NCBI GenBank assembly: GCA_964407525.1
Contig: CAYOWC010000242.1
Location: 1-7,597, forward strand
Reading direction: 5' to 3'
Source of the DNA: DUZB01 sp964407525
GTDB lineage: Bacteria > Desulfobacterota > DSM-4660 > Desulfatiglandales > Desulfatiglandaceae
Length of the DNA stretch: 7,597 nt
This document shows, in pieces, positions 1 to 7,300 of this stretch (positions are counted from its first letter, which is position 1; each line of letters opens with the position of its first letter). A program made the position numbers and the translations under genes. Under the pieces are notes generated by a model. That model was not told the DNA's origin and searched no databases. It saw nothing but the letters and a program-made list of their open reading frames with translations.

Positions 1-215
1 TGTCCCGTGAAATATGAGAATTAAAAATTTTATTCGAAAATGAGCGAAAGCCGAGATAAACTATTACATTTGATAATTCGAATGCCGTTAATTATGTTTT
101 CACTGACACCTGACACCTGACACCTGACACCTGACACCTGACAAAAGCTCATTTGACTGCAAAAGTTAGTATCACATAAATGCGCTGAGCTGCTTTTTCA
201 AGAGCGCGTTTGCTC
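1..215. other. Gene-free AT-rich flank
   Basis: No convincing gene is present. Frames on both strands are broken by stops within short distances. The first 24 bases could be the last codons of a plus-strand gene ending in TAA at 22-24, but seven codons are too few to support a call. The stretch is clearly AT-richer than the coding part and contains short self-complementary words (ATTCGAAT at 76-83, TTCGAA at 33-38) and the heptamer repeat listed separately. No tRNA, IS end or good terminator is visible. Confidence 0.6.
104..143. repeat. Heptamer tandem repeat (TGACACC)n
   Basis: Five perfect head-to-tail copies of TGACACC (104-138) are followed by a partial sixth copy TGACA (139-143), with no mismatch in any unit. 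It lies about 70 bp past the stop of the minus-strand regulator, outside any gene. Perfect short-period arrays of this kind arise by replication slippage and often vary in copy number between strains. No function can be read from it. The 7-bp unit without spacers excludes a CRISPR array. Confidence 0.95.
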
Positions 216-818
216 TCACCCGGCCTTGATTCCGTTATACGCAAGGGTCAAGAGACGTTCCGCTCTCCTTGAGTCTGATAATTCAGGGTGCACATGGTCC
301 CAGTGAAAACAGAAATCGATCAGACTCAGAAAGAGCATCGCTATTTCTTCGGGATCTGCATTAATGACTTCCCCATTTGCCAACCCTTCCATGTAAATCG
401 ACTGGATTGTTCCGATCATTCTGCGATGATATGCATTAAAATCATAAGATGGGACACCCTGGGGCGGCCCAAAAACCAACATATGAATCATCTTCAATAG
501 ATTCTTATTTTCCATTACCCGCTGATAAGCTTGTTGAGAAAGATGGATGATGCGTTCTAACATGGTCCCGGGTTTTTCCATAACCGAATGCAAGACATCT
601 TCCTGAAGTTGGACAGCCCATTCAAGGATGGCACGAAAAAGCCCTTCCTTGTTTTTGAAATAATAATAGAGGACAGGTTTGGTGACTCCTGCCAGCTCTA
701 CAATTTCCCTGACTGATGAACTTGCGTAACCCTTTTGAGAAAAAAGGGCTGTGGCTGCTTCCAGTATCCGTTCTCGCGCGTTGCTTTGGGTTGCCCGTTC
801 ACCATTCTGATCATTCAA
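216..818 (-). CDS. TetR/AcrR-family transcriptional regulator
   Basis: This is a one-component repressor of the TetR family, about 200 residues, a usual length for the family. The N-terminal domain is canonical: ARERILEAATALFSQKGY (helix 1), then a helix-turn-helix with VREIVELAGVTKPVLYYYF and the following KNKEGLF, at about residues 14-61 counted from the TTG start. The rest is an all-helical ligand and dimer domain that I cannot place in a subfamily. It carries an unusual CFHWDHVHPE segment near the C-terminus. I chose TTG at 818-816 because AGGAG (830-826 on this strand) sits 7 nt upstream. A GTG at 854-852 would add 12 residues ahead of the domain but has no ribosome site. The gene is divergent from the pump operon, and a palindrome lies inside its promoter, so autorepression and control of the pump are both plausible. 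The inducer is unknown. Confidence 0.93.
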   Translation of the reverse strand: MNDQNGERATQSNARERILEAATALFSQKGYASSSVREIVELAGVTKPVLYYYFKNKEGLFRAILEWAVQLQEDVLHSVMEKPGTMLERIIHLSQQAYQRVMENKNLLKMIHMLVFGPPQGVPSYDFNAYHRRMIGTIQSIYMEGLANGEVINADPEEIAMLFLSLIDFCFHWDHVHPELSDSRRAERLLTLAYNGIKAG

Positions 819-825
819 AACAATT

Positions 826-830
826 CTCCT
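826..830 (-). promoter_or_regulatory. Ribosome binding site deciding a TTG start
   Basis: On the minus strand AGGAG is followed by 7 nt and then TTG at 818-816. The upstream in-frame GTG at 854-852 is preceded by TATATCCT, which has no Shine-Dalgarno character. The site therefore favours the shorter protein. Confidence 0.6.
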
Positions 831-878
831 GATATTTGCACCGTTCAATATCACAGGATATAGCTGTGGTCAATAGAA

Positions 879-908
879 AATATACCTACCGGTAAGTAAT
901 GATTTCAA
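879..908 (-). promoter_or_regulatory. Sigma70-like promoter for the minus-strand regulator
   Basis: Read on the minus strand, TTGAAA (908-903, five of six consensus bases) is followed by an 18-bp spacer and TATATT (884-879, five of six). Transcription would start near 872, leaving a leader of about 50 nt before the TTG start. The spacer holds a palindrome listed separately, which is a classical place for repressor binding. This is motif matching only. Confidence 0.55.
883..898. promoter_or_regulatory. Candidate TetR operator (TACCTACCGGTAAGTA)
   Basis: This 16-bp inverted repeat is centred on TACC|GGTA, and 7 of 8 base pairs of the arms match. It lies between the -35 and -10 of the minus-strand regulator promoter and overlaps that -10. 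Size, symmetry and position fit a TetR-dimer operator, so binding here would shut off the divergent regulator gene. Which of the two TetR proteins binds is not shown by the sequence; autoregulation by the minus-strand regulator is the simplest guess. Confidence 0.5.
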
Positions 909-927
909 GGAGACTGGTAAAAAAAAC

Positions 928-956
928 TTGACAAACAAACATTTGTTTCATACATA
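928..956 (+). promoter_or_regulatory. Sigma70-like promoter for the efflux operon
   Basis: A perfect -35 hexamer TTGACA (928-933) is followed by a 17-bp spacer and TACATA (951-956), a poor -10 with three of six consensus bases. Transcription would start near 963 and give a leader of about 84 nt before the ATG at 1047. No better promoter is seen between here and 1047. A TAGAAT at 1005-1010 lacks a matching -35. A strong -35 with a weak -10 covered by a palindrome suits a repressed pump operon. Confidence 0.5.
937..948. promoter_or_regulatory. Short palindrome AAACA-TT-TGTTT in the pump promoter spacer
   Basis: This is a perfect 5-bp inverted repeat with a 2-bp centre, placed between the -35 and -10 of the pump promoter. 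It overlaps the larger palindrome at 946-965 by three bases. It could be part of a composite operator or a chance product of the AT-rich spacer. Confidence 0.3.
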
Positions 957-965
957 CGTTTGAAA
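946..965. promoter_or_regulatory. Candidate operator over the pump -10
   Basis: TTTCATACATACGTTTGAAA is a 20-bp inverted repeat with 8 of 10 arm pairs matching. It covers the -10 element and the likely transcription start of the efflux operon. The perfect outer arms TTTCA/TGAAA and the 20-bp length fit a TetR-family operator. The sequence differs from the palindrome at 883-898, so the two sites probably serve different regulators. The CecR-like first gene of the operon is the natural candidate here. Confidence 0.45.
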
Positions 966-1013
966 GACTGGTCGTTGGTGTAACCTTTTGGGGAAGAAAT
1001 ACGATAGAATATT

Positions 1014-1031
1014 AGGAGGGAAGAATCTCCT
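1014..1031 (+). promoter_or_regulatory. Leader hairpin enclosing a strong Shine-Dalgarno-like AGGAGGG
   Basis: AGGAG (1014-1018) can pair with CTCCT (1027-1031) across an 8-nt loop GGAAGAAT. AGGAGGG is the best ribosome-binding sequence nearby but lies 26 nt before the ATG at 1047 and faces no start codon at normal spacing. The working site for the ATG is more likely AGAGG at 1034-1038, 8 nt upstream of the start. The five-pair stem is modest, so a regulatory role is only a possibility. Confidence 0.3.
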
Positions 1032-1046
1032 TCAGAGGCCGTTATT

Positions 1047-1697
1047 ATGAAGCAAACAGAAAAAAATGATAGTCCAAAAGACAGGATCTTAAATGAGGCT
1101 GAAATCCTTTTTGCTGAAAAAGGCTTTCACGCGGTCACCGTGCGAGAAATTACGCGTTCGGCCAAATGCAATCTTGCTGCTGTTAATTACCATTTTGGCA
1201 ATAAAGAAAATCTCTACCTTGAGGTTTTCAAGCAACGCTGGATTCCAAGGGCAAAGCGTGTGCGAGCAGCTTTTCAGAAGACGGTTTCTGCAGGCAATGG
1301 ACAAGAAATCGCTGAAATCGTTCATGCTCTGGCGCATGCATTTCTTAAAGGGCCACTTACGGATGATGAACGCTTGCGACACGCTCAGCTCATGATCCGC
1401 GAAATGGCAATGCCTACGCTTGCACTGGATCTGTTGATTGAAGAAGTGATTCAGCCCTTCTTCCGTGAAGTAGCCGGAAGACTGCGGCCCCTGATGGAAG
1501 AGGCATTTGAAAAAGAACGCCTCATGCTTAATATTATCAGTGTATTTTCCATGGTGATCTATTTTAACTTCGCCAGGGTGCCCGTACGGCGTGTCACTGG
1601 AGAGGAATATGACGAAAACTTCAAGGAAAAACTGGTGGACCATATTGTGAAATTTTCTGTTGCGGGTTTTGGTATGAATGGCGAGGAGAAGGTATGA
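1047..1697 (+). CDS. TetR-family regulator, CecR/YbiH-like
   Basis: This is a repressor-type regulator of 216 residues. The N-terminal TetR domain (about residues 10-58) has RILNEAEILFAEKGF, then a helix-turn-helix ending in the signature NLAAVNYHFGNKENLYLEVF. That form, with the following KQRW and the longer C-terminal helices (ERLRHAQLMIREMAMPTLAL and PFFREVAGRLRPLM), resembles E. coli CecR (YbiH) and its DUF1956-type C-terminal domain. I assign the subfamily by resemblance only. The ATG has AGAGG 8 nt upstream. It is the first gene of the operon, and its TGA overlaps the next ATG as ATGA, so its level rises and falls with the pump. That is typical of an autoregulated local repressor. The gene looks AT-richer than those downstream. 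The ligand is unknown. Confidence 0.93.
   Translation: MKQTEKNDSPKDRILNEAEILFAEKGFHAVTVREITRSAKCNLAAVNYHFGNKENLYLEVFKQRWIPRAKRVRAAFQKTVSAGNGQEIAEIVHALAHAFLKGPLTDDERLRHAQLMIREMAMPTLALDLLIEEVIQPFFREVAGRLRPLMEEAFEKERLMLNIISVFSMVIYFNFARVPVRRVTGEEYDENFKEKLVDHIVKFSVAGFGMNGEEKV
1684..1688 (+). promoter_or_regulatory. Ribosome binding site with two possible ATG starts
   Basis: AGGAG stands 5 nt before the ATG at 1694 and 8 nt before a second in-frame ATG at 1697. Spacing slightly favours the second ATG, which would give a product one residue shorter. The first ATG gives the 4-bp overlap with the regulator's stop codon. Confidence 0.55.
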
Positions 1698-3169
1698 TGA
1701 GCCGCTTTTTGTATGGTTTGAGCATCATTCTGCTCAGCGGTTTTTGGGCATCCGGATGCATGAAGATGGGGCCTGATTTTAAGACTCCGGAACTTCCGGT
1801 TCATGAGCCCGAAGCCTATCAACACGCGCCATATAAAACTGGGCCGGATGAGATATCGGACCGATGGTGGGAGGTCTTCGGGGATTCGGAGCTTGACCGT
1901 CTGGTTGAAAATGTATTGGAGTATAATCTTGATATAAAGGCTGCGTCTGCGGGTGTTCTTGCCATGAAGTATCAGGTTGTTCAGACGAGAGCCGCCCGTT
2001 TTCCCGCAATAGGCCTGCAGGGACAAGTCCAGCGACAGCGTACGCCTGAAACCATGGTCGCTCCGGGAATTACCACAGGTGGCGAAAAAGATAGCTACAG
2101 CCTCACGATTCCCGCGTCATTTGAGTTGGATCTCTGGGGCAAGCTGGCGCGTGCGGAAGAGGCAGCTAGAGCAGAATTGCTGAAGGCCGAGGAAAATCGT
2201 CAGACATTGGCCCAGGGTCTGGTATCTGAAGCTATCAGTCTGTACCTGAAGATGGAGTCCCTCGAAAGGCGGATCCAGATTACGGAACAGAGTCTTGTAA
2301 GTTACCAGGAAGCGGTTTCATTTGTGGAAGCAAGGTATAAGCGCGGCCTTACCTCTATTCTTGACCTGAGGCAGGCACGTCGAACCCTGGCCCAGGCCAT
2401 GGGCTTATTGCCTGCGTTTCGGCAGGAACTGGGGATTACCCAACAAGCCCTGGCGGTACTTGTGGGCAAGTATCCCAAAAGCAATCCGCCCAGGAAACAG
2501 CCCGAGGACTATTACAAGCAGCTTGAACCTGTTCCGCCCGGGCTTCCCAGCCAGCTCCTTCTTCGCAGACCGGATATAAAAGCTGCCGTAGCGGGTCTGG
2601 AATCCATGAACGCGCAGATAGGGGCCGCCAAGGCAAGCCGATTTCCAAGCATCTCTTTGACCGGCAGTTATGGGTATTCGAGCCCGGAACTGGGGAGTCT
2701 GTTTTTCGGCCCGGAGGGATTGGTATGGAATATTGCCGCTGGATTCCTTCAGCCGCTTTTCGATGCCGGCAGACTCAAAGCTGCACAACGGGGGGCAGAA
2801 GCTCAGTACGAGCAGTCGGTGGCCCAATATGACAAAACCGTTTTGATTGCCTTTTCAGAAGTGGAAAATGCCCTCTTGACCAGGAAGGAACAATTAGAAC
2901 GTAGAAAAGAGGTCTTGGGTTTTCTGGTTGAAGCAAGGGCGACCCAACGGGTGGCGGAAGCTCGTTACCTGCGCGGTCTGGTGGATTATCTGACCGTGCT
3001 CAATGCACAACAAACGAGGTTTAGGGCTGAAGATGATCTGGTCCTTGTGGACCTTGCTATTTTCAGCAACCGGGTTTCCCTTCACCGGGCTCTCGGTGGG
3101 GGTTGGGCGGAACTGCCGCCTGTGGAAGGAAAAGAAACGGAGGGGATTTCATCCTATTTGCTCTGGTGA
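1694..3169 (+). CDS. RND outer-membrane factor lipoprotein (OprM/NodT family)
   Basis: This is the outer-membrane exit duct of the pump, a TolC-fold trimer, 491 residues, normal for the family. The N-terminus is a lipoprotein signal: a hydrophobic stretch at 5-18, then ASGC with the lipidated Cys at 22. The -3 residue is Ala, less usual than Leu. Next comes KMGPDFKTPELPV, the family's usual start after the lipid Cys. Two OEP repeats follow. The first has DRWWEVFGDSELDRLVE (WW at 58-59), then SFELDLWGKLARAEEAARAE. The second has the hallmark LPSQLLLRRPDIKAA (RRPD at 291-294), then IGAAKASRFPSISLTGSYG, LFDAGRLKAAQ and YLRGLVDYLTVLNAQQ. All landmarks are intact and the frame is unbroken. It is translationally coupled to the preceding regulator by ATGA and followed after 12 bp by the adaptor gene. 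Confidence 0.96.
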   Translation: MMSRFLYGLSIILLSGFWASGCMKMGPDFKTPELPVHEPEAYQHAPYKTGPDEISDRWWEVFGDSELDRLVENVLEYNLDIKAASAGVLAMKYQVVQTRAARFPAIGLQGQVQRQRTPETMVAPGITTGGEKDSYSLTIPASFELDLWGKLARAEEAARAELLKAEENRQTLAQGLVSEAISLYLKMESLERRIQITEQSLVSYQEAVSFVEARYKRGLTSILDLRQARRTLAQAMGLLPAFRQELGITQQALAVLVGKYPKSNPPRKQPEDYYKQLEPVPPGLPSQLLLRRPDIKAAVAGLESMNAQIGAAKASRFPSISLTGSYGYSSPELGSLFFGPEGLVWNIAAGFLQPLFDAGRLKAAQRGAEAQYEQSVAQYDKTVLIAFSEVENALLTRKEQLERRKEVLGFLVEARATQRVAEARYLRGLVDYLTVLNAQQTRFRAEDDLVLVDLAIFSNRVSLHRALGGGWAELPPVEGKETEGISSYLLW

Positions 3170-3181
3170 TGATGAAATATT

Positions 3182-4369
3182 ATGGGTAAAACAAAAAAAA
3201 GAATCGTTCAACTGTTCCTTGTACTCATTCTTGTCGGGATGGGTGCATTGGGTATGATTAAACTTACGGAAAGCAAGCCGCAGATGAAAAAACGCAAGCC
3301 TCCTGTTCCTCTTCCCATGGTCAGGACCATGGTGGTGACTACCCAGGCGCAGGCAATTGTTATTAAAGGAGAAGGTTCCGTGAGTCCTGTGCAGGAAATT
3401 GTTCTGGTACCCCAGGTCGATGGGAAACTCGTCTATGTTTCCCCCTCCCTCATAAACGGTGGAGCATTTAAGAAGGGAGACACTCTTCTCAGGATTGAAC
3501 CGGAAGACTTCCGACTGGCCGTTACGTTGGCTGAATCCAAGGTAAAGAGTGCCCACAGCCTCCTTCGTCTTGCGGAAGAGGAAACCGCTGCCGCGAAAGA
3601 GGAGTGGTTTCAGCTCTATCTTGATGATAAAAACAGAGGGAAAGAACCTCCACCCCTTGTTCTGAAAGAGCCTCAGCTTGCCGCTGCAAAGGCGAAGCTG
3701 GCCGCGGAGAAGGCGAGTTTGAGAAACACCATGCTGGATCTGGAGCGAACCGAACTAAAAGCACCTTTTAACGGCAGGGTGGAAGCGGAAAACGTAGATC
3801 TTGGACAATACGTAAGGCCGGGAGAAAAACTGGCGTCCCTCTTTTCCACGGATGCTGCCGAGGTTGTGGTTCCCCTGGAGGATGCGAGCTTGCTGTGGTT
3901 TCATGTCCCCGGTTTTACACCGGGAAAAGGCCCCGGCGCCGGCGCGACGATCACGGCTCGAATCACAGGCCGAGAAGGCTTGTGGAAGGGGCGTGTGGTC
4001 AGAGCCGAAGGAAAAATGGATCCGCGAACACGAATGATTCGGGTGGTAGTGAGGGTCGACAAACCGTATGCAAAAAAGCCACCGCTTGCAGTCGGTCTGT
4101 TTGTGCGTGTTGAAATCAAAGGCCGTACCCTGTCTGAATTGACTTTGATTCCCCGCAGTGCATTGCACCAGGGAGATGTGGTATGGGTGGTTGACAAGGA
4201 AGATAAACTCCGTTTTCGACGGGTTGTGGTGGCTCGGATAGACGGGGAAATGGTGCAGATAAGGGAAGGCCTCAATAATGGAGAAAGGGTCATTATTTCA
4301 GGCCTCAAAACGGTTACCGACGGTATGGCTATTCGTCCCGTTCCGGAAGAGGAGGCGAAACAAGGATGA
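3182..4369 (+). CDS. RND periplasmic adaptor subunit (membrane fusion protein)
   Basis: This 395-residue HlyD/AcrA-type adaptor links the permease to the outer-membrane duct. Residues 8-26 form one hydrophobic anchor. There is no lipobox Cys, and no Cys anywhere, so it is held by a transmembrane helix rather than lipid. The lipoyl half-motifs are at about 71-110 (VPQVDGKL, GGAFKKGDTLLRIEPEDF) and 192-222 (LKAPFNGRVEAENVDLGQYV). Between them is an alpha-hairpin rich in Ala, Glu and Lys (111-190), with a PPP tip at 156-158. The beta-barrel (about 225-310) and the membrane-proximal domain (IPRSALHQGDVVWVV, then REGLNNGERVIISGL) follow. The ATG has only a weak, distant GGTGAT, so translation may depend on ribosomes ending at the preceding stop 12 bp upstream. 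Its TGA overlaps the permease ATG. Confidence 0.95.
   Translation: MGKTKKRIVQLFLVLILVGMGALGMIKLTESKPQMKKRKPPVPLPMVRTMVVTTQAQAIVIKGEGSVSPVQEIVLVPQVDGKLVYVSPSLINGGAFKKGDTLLRIEPEDFRLAVTLAESKVKSAHSLLRLAEEETAAAKEEWFQLYLDDKNRGKEPPPLVLKEPQLAAAKAKLAAEKASLRNTMLDLERTELKAPFNGRVEAENVDLGQYVRPGEKLASLFSTDAAEVVVPLEDASLLWFHVPGFTPGKGPGAGATITARITGREGLWKGRVVRAEGKMDPRTRMIRVVVRVDKPYAKKPPLAVGLFVRVEIKGRTLSELTLIPRSALHQGDVVWVVDKEDKLRFRRVVVARIDGEMVQIREGLNNGERVIISGLKTVTDGMAIRPVPEEEAKQG
4350..4355 (+). promoter_or_regulatory. Ribosome binding site of the RND permease
   Basis: AGGAGG lies inside the end of the adaptor gene, 10 nt before the ATG at 4366. The start forms ATGA with the adaptor's stop, which supports coupled translation of adaptor and permease. 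Confidence 0.6.
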
Positions 4370-7300
4370 AAGGGATTATCGGCTGGTTTGCGGAGAATCA
4401 TGTTGCGTCCAATCTCCTCATGTTGTTTCTTCTTCTGGCGGGCATTACTACCGGGATGACCATGAAGGTGGAGATCATGCCCGAGTTTTCCTTGGATATG
4501 ATCACGGTAACAACCGAGTATCCGGGTGCGTCTCCTTCCGAAGTGGAGGAGGCCATCATACGACGGATTGAGGAAAGAGTTGCTGGTCTGGCCGGCATAA
4601 AACGGATCGATTCGACGGCGAGGGAAAGCTTCGGTACTGTTGTTATAGAGGTGATGGACGGCTGGGAGCTAAAGAAACTATTAGACGAAGTAAAGGCGGA
4701 AGTGGACAGTATTACCACCTTTCCCAATGAAGCCGAAAGACCGATCGTACGGGAAATTACCCGGCGAAGCAGGGTGATCGACCTTGCCGTATACGGGAAC
4801 GTTTCCGAGGCTACCATCAAAAATATCGCAGAAAACATCAAGGATGAGATTATCACCCTTCCAAACATTACCCAGGCTGATCTTTTCGGGGTCAAGAGGG
4901 GAGAGATCCATATCGAGATATCCGAGGAGACCTTGCGAAGATACGGGCTTACTCTCGGCATGGTGGCTGAGGCGGTCAGAAGCGGAAGTCTTGATCTCCC
5001 CGCCGGGCGTGTGAAAACCGGAACAGGTGAAATTCTTATTCGTGCGAAAGGAAGACGCTATTATGCAGAGGAATACCGTGACCTGCCCGTTCTGACCAAG
5101 CCGGACGGAACCATGGTGACTCTTGGACAGATTGCGGATTTGAGCGATGGATTTGAGGATGTGGACCTGTCGGCAAGATTCCAGGGAAAACCCGCAGCGA
5201 TGATTCAGGTTTTCCGGGTGGCCGATCAGAACGCGCTGACAGTAGCCGAAACCGTCAAGAAATATGCGGAAAAGGTACGGCCCACGCTGCCGGCGGGAGT
5301 CGAAATCGCATTTTATAACGATAGATCCACCATGCTTAAGAGCCGTATACGGCTTTTGATGAAGAACATGGCTCTGGGGTTGATCCTTGTCAGTATTATG
5401 TTAGGGATGTTTCTGGAAGTGAAACTTGCTTTCTGGGTGACCCTGGGTATTCCCATCTCCTTTCTCACCGGGTTATGGATGTTGCCCCGGTTCGACGTGT
5501 CCATCAATATGATTTCCCTGTTTGGTTTCATCATGGTACTGGGTATCGTGGTGGATGATGCGATTATCGTGGGGGAGAATGTCTTTCGCAAATATGAAGA
5601 AGGTGTAACAGGCCTGAAAGGAGCCGTAAGTGGTACTGTCGAGGTGGGAAGACCGGTCATTTTTGCGGTTTTGACCACCGTGGCGGCATTCTGGCCCCTC
5701 TTATCCGGAAGCGGCACCATGGGAAAGATCATGCGTAATATTCCCATTGTGGTTATTCTGGTCTTGCTAGGGTCCCTTGTGGAATCTCTTTTCATTCTTC
5801 CGGCACATCTGGCAAGAAGCAGAGCAAGAAAATCGAGAAAACCTGTAAAAGCAGTAAGGGAGAAGTTTACCTCAAGGGGCCTTAAATGGGTGATCAACGG
5901 CCCTTATACCAAATTCGTCAGATTCTGCCTGCGATGGCGCTATGCAACGGTGGCGGTTGGCATTGCCGTGCTGTTCCTTTCCGTTGGAGTATGGAAAGGC
6001 GGCTGGATTCGCTTTACTTTTTTTCCAAAGGTGGAAGGGGATGTGCTGACGTGTTCTCTGACCATGCCGGCGGGAACACCCCTTGCCCGAACCGAAAAGA
6101 TTGTGAAGTATCTGGAACAAACCGCCAAAAAAACCATGGATGAAATGGAAGAGGGGAGACCGGAAGGCTCGCCGCCACTTTTTGAACACTCCATTTCTCT
6201 TGTGGGGATGCATACGGGTGGAAGAGGGCCCAACAGCGCCGCCGGACAGTCCGGAGGGCACCTGGCGCAGGTTTTCATACAGCTCTTAGAAGGTGAGCAG
6301 CGGGATGTGAGCTCCATGGAATTGGTGAAACAATGGCGAAAAAAAGTGGGGTTGATCCCTGAGGTGGAAACCGTCACTTTTCAGAGCGAACTTTTCAGCG
6401 CCGGCAACCCGGTGGAAATCCACCTTTCTCTTGACGATCACGACCAACTTCTTGCCGCTGCTGATGAATTGAAAGCGGAACTGGATAAATATCCCGGTGT
6501 TTTTGATGTAAGTGACAGTTTCCTTGCCGGGAAAGAGGAAATGCAGTTGAAACTCAAACCCAGTGCGAGAAGCCTTGGGTTGACCCTGAACGATCTGGCA
6601 CGGCAGGTGCGGCATTCGTTTTATGGAGCCGAGGCCCTTCGACTACAGCGTGACCAGGATGAGGTGAAGGTCCTTGTCCGGTACCCTGACAGAGAAAGAA
6701 AATCTCTTGGTGATGTGCGGGAACTTCGCATTCGAACACCTGATGGAAAGGAAACCCCTTTCAGCCAGGTGGCGGAGGTGGACATGAAACAGGGATATGC
6801 CACCATCGAGCGCGCCCAGCGACTTCGAGTCGTGAAGGTTACGGCCGATGTGGATGAGTCCGTCACCAACGCCAACGAAGTAAGAATGGACGTGGAGTCC
6901 CGTATCCTTCCCCAATTGAAATTTCAATATCCCGGGTTAAGATGCACTGTAGAAGGGGAGGGGAAGGAACAGAAAGAATCTCTTTCCGACGTGCTTCAAG
7001 GCTTTGTGGTTGCCCTTTTCTGCATCTATGCGCTTCTCGCTATTCCCTTCAAGTCGTTCAGCCAGCCTTTCATTGTCATGGCAGCTATACCCTTTGGGAT
7101 CGTAGGCGCTATTGCCGGACATTTGATTATGGGGTTGAATCTGAGCCTACTGAGCCTTTTCGGTATGGTTGGTCTTGCGGGGGTGGTAGTCAACGACTCG
7201 CTGGTGCTGATCGATGCGACCAATCGGCTTCGTGAGAAAGGCTTAGATGCCAAAGAAGCGGTTGCCCAGGCGGGGGCGCTCCGTTTTCGCGCCATCATTC

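Noticed and set aside
104..143. CRISPR array
   Set aside because: The unit is 7 bp and directly abutting, with no spacers and no cas genes in the window.
201..216. Hairpin AGAGC-6 nt-GCTCT at the stop of the minus-strand regulator as a terminator
   Set aside because: The stem has only five pairs, it overlaps the stop codon, and the sequence that follows on the minus strand is TGAAAAAG, not a T-run.
288..500. 70-codon plus-strand frame inside the minus-strand regulator
   Set aside because: It lies wholly within the regulator gene, has no ribosome site and no family resemblance.
1005..1010. TAGAAT as an alternative -10 for the operon
   Set aside because: No acceptable -35 hexamer lies 15-19 bp upstream, whereas a perfect TTGACA exists at 928-933.
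988..1050. 20-codon leader peptide starting at TTG 988 and ending at TGA 1048-1050
   Set aside because: It overlaps the regulator ATG in an attractive ATGA form, but the TTG has no Shine-Dalgarno and an open run this short is expected by chance.
1089..1643. Long open frame on the minus strand opposite the CecR-like regulator
   Set aside because: The plus-strand frame is a clear TetR-family protein with a ribosome site, while the antisense product has no recognisable motif and unnatural composition. The same reasoning removes the other antisense and out-of-frame stretches, such as 4398-4961, 5313-5897 and 3755-4168.
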